Positions 63,004 through 64,000 of a stretch of DNA of 64,000 nt are shown here, piece by piece; the stretch's first letter is position 1, and each line of letters begins with the position of its first letter. Under the pieces are notes generated by a model that saw only the letters and a list, made by a program, of their open reading frames with translations, searched no databases and was not told the origin of the DNA. Location: contig NZ_JAGIQA010000012.1 in the NCBI RefSeq assembly GCF_017814975.1, positions 124,001 through 188,000 of the forward strand. Reading direction: 5' to 3'. The translations under genes were made by a program, and so were the position numbers. This DNA comes from Cupriavidus consociatus. GTDB lineage: Bacteria; Pseudomonadota; Gammaproteobacteria; Burkholderiales; Burkholderiaceae.

Positions 63004-64000
63004 CGACTCTGGCGAAGCCTCCGCCGCCGCCCCGGCTGCCCCGACTGCGTCGGAGAGGCCCGAGGGCGGCTCCGCACTGGCCGCTTTCCTCGCCGGCGTG
63101 GAAATCCTGTCGGTGCTGACACCTGAGGAACTGGCGCGCCTGGCCGATGCTGCGCAGGTGCTGACCTTTGGCTTTGGCGATACCGTCTGCAATGCCGGCG
63201 ACGCGGCGGCCGGCCTGTTTATCGTCAAGTCGGGATCGGTGCGCGTGTTCAACGAAGAACACGGCAAGGAAATCAGCATGGGCGTGCGCAAGGCCGGCGA
63301 GGTCTTTGCCGATATCGCGCTGCTGCGCGAGTACCGGCATGAATCGTCGGTGCGCGCCTCGGGCAAGACCGAACTGTTGATGATCCCGCGCAGCGTGGCT
63401 GAGCCGGTGGTCGCCGGCAACCCGGCCGCGCTGGCCTTTGTCACGAGCTATGTCGCGATCAGTTCCGCCGGCGGCTTTGTCGCGCGGCTGTTCGACCTGC
63501 GCGGCAAGCTCGACAAGCAGGAACTGGCCGATGCCGTGCGCAGCGTGGGCGTCAAGCGCGTCAGTGCCGGCAAGGAGATCCTGAAGCAGGACGGGCGCGA
63601 GGACCGGCGCCTGTATGTAGTGCGCCAGGGCACCGTGCGCGTGGTGCGCAGCGAAGAGGGCAGCGAGTTTCCGCTGGCGACACTCGGGCAGGGCGATATC
63701 TTTGGCGAGCGCGCCTGCGTGATGCGGCAGGAGCAGCTGGCATCGGCCGTTGCCGAGACCGACGTGCGCCTGCTGGTCATCCCGGAGAAGACCGTGCAGC
63801 TGATCCTGGAGCGCAACCCGCGCCTGCGCGAGGTGCTGGAAGAACGCATCCGCGCGCTCGATCGCGAGCTGCATCGGCAGAAGAAGCTGGCCGAGCGGCG
63901 CAAGCGCCCGGTGTTGCTGGACCTGCATTCGAAGCCAGAGCTGGGCGAAAAGCTGATCCGCCGCTTCGGCCTGGTCGAGCAGGCCGAGGAAATGGACTGC
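62984..64000 (+). CDS. cyclic-nucleotide-binding / C39 peptidase ABC exporter, C-terminus beyond window
   Basis: ATG 62984 opens MSSKPASDSGEASAAAPAAP; the frame runs off the right edge (339 codons seen). Two cyclic-nucleotide-binding domains: ~38-150 (LFIVKSGSVRVFNEEHGKEI) and ~170-285 (LYVVRQGTVRVVRSEEGSEF, LGQGDIFGERACV). After a basic helix (EERIRALDRELHRQKKLAER) it ends at VEQAEEMDC, the segment around the catalytic Cys of C39 bacteriocin-processing peptidases. The membrane and ATPase domains, expected after that, are not visible. It would cleave the GG leaders and pump the cores through HlyD and NodT. Confidence 0.82.
   Translation, partial: MSSKPASDSGEASAAAPAAPTASERPEGGSALAAFLAGVEILSVLTPEELARLADAAQVLTFGFGDTVCNAGDAAAGLFIVKSGSVRVFNEEHGKEISMGVRKAGEVFADIALLREYRHESSVRASGKTELLMIPRSVAEPVVAGNPAALAFVTSYVAISSAGGFVARLFDLRGKLDKQELADAVRSVGVKRVSAGKEILKQDGREDRRLYVVRQGTVRVVRSEEGSEFPLATLGQGDIFGERACVMRQEQLASAVAETDVRLLVIPEKTVQLILERNPRLREVLEERIRALDRELHRQKKLAERRKRPVLLDLHSKPELGEKLIRRFGLVEQAEEMDC

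Overview
The window is high-GC chromosomal DNA from a betaproteobacterium of the Burkholderiaceae, most probably a Cupriavidus (or close Ralstonia-type) chromosome. The inference rests on the rpsU-yqeY-dnaG-rpoD order, an RpoD with a long Lys/Ala/Thr-rich N-terminal extension, the xseB-ispA-dxs operon, FolE2, an egtD/egtB-like pair and the overall codon style. I could not run a search, so genus and family names come from reading the proteins.

Layout. 1-18 kb: housekeeping genes (LOG-family protein, polA, type II NADH dehydrogenase, dienelactone hydrolase, ZIP transporter, sulfurtransferase, DMT exporter, Rieske oxygenase, xseB-ispA-dxs, folE2, tsaD, a flavoprotein). 17.4-23.1 kb: macromolecular-synthesis operon rpsU-yqeY-dnaG-rpoD, then a tRNA with a CAT anticodon. 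23.1-24.7 kb: an AT-richer accessory patch at the tRNA 3' end with a frameshifted PAAR (type VI secretion spike) gene translationally coupled to an exported protein that could be its immunity partner. 24.7-48 kb: core genes again (rhlE, gluQRS, pirin/LysR, cobD-like, rsgA, M48 protease, orn, AEC transporter, mog, darP, pmbA, ilvA, folA, thyA, terC, egtD/egtB-like, a DEAD-box helicase with a Gly/Arg-rich tail). Two RNA switches lie here: a textbook-looking transcription attenuator with an Ile-rich leader peptide before ilvA, and a yybP-ykoY (manganese) riboswitch before terC.

48.4-64 kb: the most interesting region, a peptide-export locus. Six small genes encode proteins of 83-90 residues whose first 26 residues form a conserved leader ending in Gly-Gly. 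Four lie on the minus strand (48.8-50.1 kb) and two on the plus strand (55.6-56.2 kb). Each group is preceded by the same promoter block: a near-consensus sigma-54 element and a conserved upstream box at identical spacing. Around and downstream are a membrane Ser/Thr kinase, a secreted formylglycine-enzyme-like (SUMF1) protein, two DUF4399 periplasmic proteins, a TolC/NodT-type outer-membrane factor, a double-FHA membrane protein, an HlyD-type adaptor, a parvulin-like PPIase without signal peptide, and, cut off by the window end, a protein with two cyclic-nucleotide-binding domains running into the catalytic-Cys motif of a C39 peptidase (presumably a peptide-processing ABC exporter). Together they suggest a complete type I pathway that cleaves the GG leaders and exports the peptides, with a kinase-FHA module as a plausible regulator. 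The conserved Asn/Gln-rich cores argue for a structural or signalling peptide rather than a rapidly diversifying bacteriocin.
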